A stretch of DNA of 64,000 bases, taken from NCBI RefSeq assembly GCF_023078275.1, contig NC_062991.1, positions 1,860,001 to 1,924,000 of the forward strand, given 5' to 3'. Below the pieces are notes generated by a model. It searched no databases. It saw nothing but the letters and a program-made list of their open reading frames with translations, and was not told where the DNA came from. Source of the DNA: Leguminivora glycinivorella. Taxonomy: Eukaryota > Arthropoda > Insecta > Lepidoptera > Tortricidae. Below, piece by piece: positions 60,901 through 64,000 of the stretch (the first letter of the stretch is position 1; each line of letters begins with the position of its first letter). Both the position numbers and the translations under genes were made by a program.

Positions 60901-63799
60901 ATTTCGGACAACATTCGTTTTAATAGTTTTTTTTACTTCTACTAAAAAACTATTTCACGCCATGACTTGCCACCGCGGTATAGCGCAGGCAACTATAAGC
61001 TTGATGAGCACCTCGCCTCTTGGCCAATGTTTATTAAGTATTTTTTTATGTTGATTTCATTTTATTGATATTATTTTATAAACAGTTTTAATCAAATAAT
61101 AAAATGTATATGTATTAGGTATTCGTATCTCCAAAATTTTACGGCAATTATAAATAAATATGATCCGGACTGATTTTTTAACATTTTTTGTTATAGATTG
61201 CCTTAGACATTATTAAACATGACGAAAAAACAAAAGAGGTAAATATATAATAAATATAATTTTATTTTAAAGGGAGGAAAGATTATTTTACAATAAAATT
61301 AATTACTAGATATATGACATACTAAATGAATTGAAATTAAATATTATGATAATTCTTACAGGATATTAAAAAATTGGAAGCTTTTGCAGTAAGTTAATAT
61401 AAGGGAATATAACACGTGTGCTTGATTTTTTACAACAAATAAAGCAGAAAATAATTATATTCATTATTATACATCATTTGAATCGTTTGTTGTGATTGTA
61501 TTTTAGAAAGACAGTGAAGCTGACATTGGGATTTTATCTAAAACGATAAAGGTAAAATAATTAGAAGTAATGTCTATGCATACCTACATAATTATGTTTT
61601 TTTTTGTTAACATTACAATAGAATGTAAAAGTGTTTTTTACTTTTTATATAGATGGCCGTAAGTAAAGTATAATTTAATATATTTTAAAAAAGAAATATT
61701 AAATGTAATATTTTCATAAGAACGTTTCGTACTTATGAAATCAGAAAATGTTGTCTTTAATATAAATTGGGACCTGGTTCGTAATTTTACGAGTTTACAA
61801 GAAAAAGGTATCAAAAAAAGAAAATTTAAAATGAAATAATATAAAAAAGGTCATACATATTTAAAAAAAATACAATTCTAAAAATTTGCGTCGTCGACAG
61901 ATGACGTTAATTTATTATAGAAACTAAGACATCGGTAAATGGAAGTTTTAGTCAACTAGGAACCTCTAATCTGTTGTAGGTTTAAATACGTTTGCAAGTT
62001 CTAGGGTGCTATTACTCTCTTAGAATTGTTTTTGCTCATCACACAAATAAATGCCCTAGGAATTCGAACCCAACCGTAAGACAAAAACCGGTGCTCCTCG
62101 TTTTAAGTTTTGCTTAAAATATTTTTGACAGGCTGCAGGTGCTATAGCAAGAGCAAATGAGGTATGTTAATTTAATGTCACTGCGAGATACATAAAAACT
62201 GTTACAAGTAAATTGAAAAATCTCTCGCACTCTGAAACACCGGCCGGATATATTGTATGTAAATTCATTGCCGGCTTAATTTAGCCTGCAACTTTGTTAT
62301 TTCCCGACTTTTATAAAAATATAGCTTGTAGGTTCTAAACGCGTTATGTTACTCATAATTATGTATGTACTCGTATGAATTTAGTAATTTCGGTTCACCC
62401 TAATCTTGATCCTACTTTTTTATTTGATAATACCCTTTTATTTTATTATGAATTAGCGACCCGCACGGGTACTATACCTACATGTAAACCTTTCTCTAGA
62501 ATCACTCTATCTATTAAAAAAACCGCATCAAAATCCGTTGCGTAGTTCTAAAGATTTAAGCATACATAGGGACATAGGGACAGAGAAAGCGACTTTGTTT
62601 TATACTATGTAGTGATAATAATTGCAGTTGGCGAATAAAATAATACAACATCAACCACCCGAGGTAAGTAAAAAAGTTTTTTACAAAAATAATTTTTTTA
62701 GAATATGGTAAAGAAACCCAGCATTAAAACTCTTACTTCAAGAAATTAATAAAATATTCTTATTTATTCCGTTTTTGTTCTTTCAGACAAATAAATAAAA
62801 TACTAAATCATTAACTTGAAATAAGTTTTTTGTCACAATTTTCTCATACCTACGTCAAATTATATTTTTAGTTGGCCGTAAGTATTCTAAACTATGTAAT
62901 TAAAAAAATATTAAATTAAATTAATAACAAAAATATTTTTATTTTGAATCGATACAGAATTCATTTTTAATAATGCATAATCTTATCTTACTGATTCACC
63001 ATTTCAACACATCACAGATTATATTTTAAATGTTTTATTTGAAATCATTTTTATTGTTTTATTACTATCAAAAGAAAAATAAGTAAATTAATTTTTTTAT
63101 GCGTTTTAGAAAAAACTTGAACCGAAACTCACTGCGTTAATACATAGTTTAAAGGTAACTAACTATAAATGAACATTTTACTGTTTCCAATTATATATTT
63201 ATTTATTAACGAAATTCAATCATAACTTCAATTAATATATAAATAAATTTTTGCTGTTTCAAAATACATGCTTTATTTTATTTTATAATCAAATAAAAAA
63301 ACTAGAGTTATTTTTGTAAATACGTATGTACCAAATATTTATGAACTTGAAACAATGTTATCCTACAATATTGATTTAAATAGTAAGTTTTTCTTGCACA
63401 TGAACGTTGAAATCATATTTATATACACATTTTGACATAAAATTAAAATCTTTGATTTTTTCAGGACCAAGACATTACGGAAAATGAATTAGAGGTATAT
63501 TAATATTTTGCTTAGCTTAAATTATTTATGAAGTTCGCTAAGGAGAATTTTTTATAAATAAATATATAAAATATTTGTATTATTATTTCAGCTGGTATGT
63601 AACCTTTGGAGATGTACAAGATAATTTTAAACAAATTTAAACCTACCATTCAATACATTACAAAAAACTGGGGAATAGACAGGCTGACATGAAAAAAATA
63701 ACTACAAAAAATATGTTTAGTAGTTTTCTTGTGTTAATTTTGCAAAAAAAAATAATGACAAACATCCTTTAATTTTAGGTTGACATATTTATGGCCGCG
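57922..63799 (+). CDS. micro-exon gene encoding a secreted, cysteine-free helical protein (3' end outside window)
   Basis: Fourteen exons: 57922-57996, 60456-60524, 60845-60883, 61197-61238, 61362-61388, 61507-61551, 61653-61658, 62132-62161, 62628-62663, 62872-62877, 63110-63154, 63465-63494, 63592-63594, 63779-63799. Lengths are 75, 69, 39, 42, 27, 45, 6, 30, 36, 6, 45, 30, 3 and 21 nt, all multiples of three, so every intron is phase 0 and any exon can be skipped in frame. Each is bounded by AG and GT; most donors are GTAAGT-like and acceptors have pyrimidine tracts. Total so far is 158 residues: a signal peptide, then Lys/Glu/Asp/Ile/Leu/Ala-rich segments, no Cys, no Trp, likely amphipathic helix. 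Introns 2-13 are about 100-470 bp; intron 1 is 2.5 kb. I do not recognise the family. The architecture resembles secreted micro-exon genes of schistosomes and aphid effector genes; that is analogy, not homology. Confidence 0.83.
58020..59670 (+). mobile_element. LINE tail split by a MITE that is itself split
   Basis: LINE pol tail 58020-58203 (KLKWDWAGHVCRMYLYPKGW) continues at 59563 (LDAFSPKWWELGK, then AFAQQGDTK). Between them lies a MITE of the family at 12655-12783: its left part at 58204-58245, its right part at 59477-59562. The MITE is interrupted by 58246-59476, flanked by CCCGTCCT on both sides (58238-58245 and 59477-59484). All in intron 1 of the micro-exon gene. Confidence 0.78.
58246..59476. 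mobile_element. composite insert in the MITE
   Basis: Bounded by an 8-bp duplication CCCGTCCT. It holds a repeat beginning TATAGTTGTCTTCGATAGTT, then from about 58512 an element with CCGGTCAAGTGCGAGTTGGA and GAGGGTTCCGTAC, ending near 59367 with TACGGAACCCTAAAAA, and a T run at the right edge. No frame of note. Confidence 0.6.
59705..60030 (+). mobile_element. tRNA-derived SINE
   Basis: The head has GCGGGTTCGAGCCCCGGC (B box). The body reads GTGCGAAATGTCATTTGATA, GAAAACATCGTGAGGAAACC and ATGCCGGGATAACGC. The tail is GATGATGATGATG. Full-length; other remnants at about 27867-28050. In intron 1 of the micro-exon gene. Confidence 0.8.
61653..61658 (+). CDS. 6-nt micro-exon (ATGGCC)
   Basis: Acceptor CTTTTTATATAG and donor GTAAGT enclose six bases coding Met-Ala. 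In frame with exons on both sides. Confidence 0.65.
62452..62618. repeat. dispersed repeat ending at a splice acceptor
   Basis: AGCGACCCGCACGGGTACTA...AAATCCGTTGCGTAGTTCTA...TTGTTTTATACTATGTAGTG. It ends about 10 bp before the start of micro-exon gene exon 9 at 62628, so it supplies part of that intron's 3' end. Confidence 0.6.
62872..62877 (+). CDS. 6-nt micro-exon (TTGGCC)
   Basis: Acceptor TATATTTTTAG and donor GTAAGT enclose six bases coding Leu-Ala. It resembles the ATGGCC micro-exon and the start of exon 9 (TTGGCG). Confidence 0.65.
63592..63594 (+). CDS. possible 3-nt micro-exon (CTG)
   Basis: Acceptor TATTATTTCAG and donor GTATGT are separated by CTG only. It would code one Leu. Could instead be a recursive splice-type site; less certain than the 6-nt exons. 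Confidence 0.45.
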
Positions 63800-63882
63800 G
63801 TAAGTTATGGCAAAAACTGTATTTGTTGTAAATATTATGATTGCAGAAAAAAAAAATTGTACCTATTGATTATTTTAAACTA

Positions 63883-64000
63883 GCTTTTACCCGCGGCTTC
63901 GCCCGCGTAATAAAAGTATTCATTAAGATTTTCATTTGGATCCGTAGGGACCGTAGGTTTCTCTGTAGGTATATTTATCTGCGATTATTTCGATTGCACA
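63883..64000 (-). mobile_element. Helitron-like element end, cut by window edge
   Basis: Reverse complement of 33636-33757 at near identity: CTAGCTTTTACCCGCGGCTT on the plus strand, then ATTCATTAAGATTTTCATTT. Continues beyond the window. Confidence 0.7.

Noticed and set aside
60960..61020. Possible extra micro-exon after CGCAG in the intron between exons 3 and 4
   Set aside because: No GT donor follows in a usable position or frame.

Overview
This window looks like insect nuclear DNA, most likely from a moth or butterfly. Three things point there. It has AT-rich sequence with long introns. It holds many copies of short hairpin elements, tRNA-like SINEs and LINE tails of kinds I associate with Lepidoptera; that is recall, not a search. 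There are no bacterial-style operons. Real genes occupy few bases; most of the window is transposable elements, nested into each other and into introns.

Three host gene models can be supported. (1) Minus strand, 55979 to 26457: twenty exons encoding the last 1047 residues of a NACHT/WD-repeat (NWD1/NWD2-like) STAND protein. All exon phases agree and the final exon ends in a stop. (2) Minus strand, 14223 to 7384: six exons encoding the N-terminal part of an NWD-like protein up to its Walker A loop, which is split by an intron. The start codon and the rest of the NACHT domain are not visible. Models 1 and 2 may be head-to-tail paralogues or two displaced parts of one gene. (3) Plus strand, 57922 to beyond the right edge: a gene with a signal-peptide exon followed by at least thirteen tiny exons of 3 to 69 nt. 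Every length is a multiple of three and every intron is phase 0. This micro-exon gene encodes a lysine/glutamate-rich, cysteine-free secreted protein and is the most unusual object in the window.

Layout. 1-1.5 kb: a LINE remnant and a fold-back element. 1.5-6.35 kb: a roughly 100-bp satellite with a GC-rich hairpin in each unit, interrupted by a TTAA-flanked MITE and a 5'-truncated R1-type LINE. 6.36-7.1 kb: a 120-bp tandem repeat. 7.4-14.2 kb: NWD model 2 with MITEs and an hAT element (holding a nested pogo-like element) in its introns. 14.2-26.4 kb: intergenic transposon graveyard with a deleted copia element. 26.5-56 kb: NWD model 1. Its largest intron (30.9-42.7 kb) holds a pair of ~860-bp inverted arms, a 600-bp GATAGG array, a CR1-type LINE with an open 836-codon frame, and a decayed R1 LINE. 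56-57.9 kb: MITEs. 57.9-64 kb: the micro-exon gene, whose first intron carries a three-level nested insertion.

NWD model 1 also shows repeated partial tandem duplication of its own exons: decayed copies of the 3' parts of three exons lie just downstream of the intact exons. No tRNA or rRNA gene, CRISPR array or operon was seen; the tRNA-like sequences are judged to be SINE heads.
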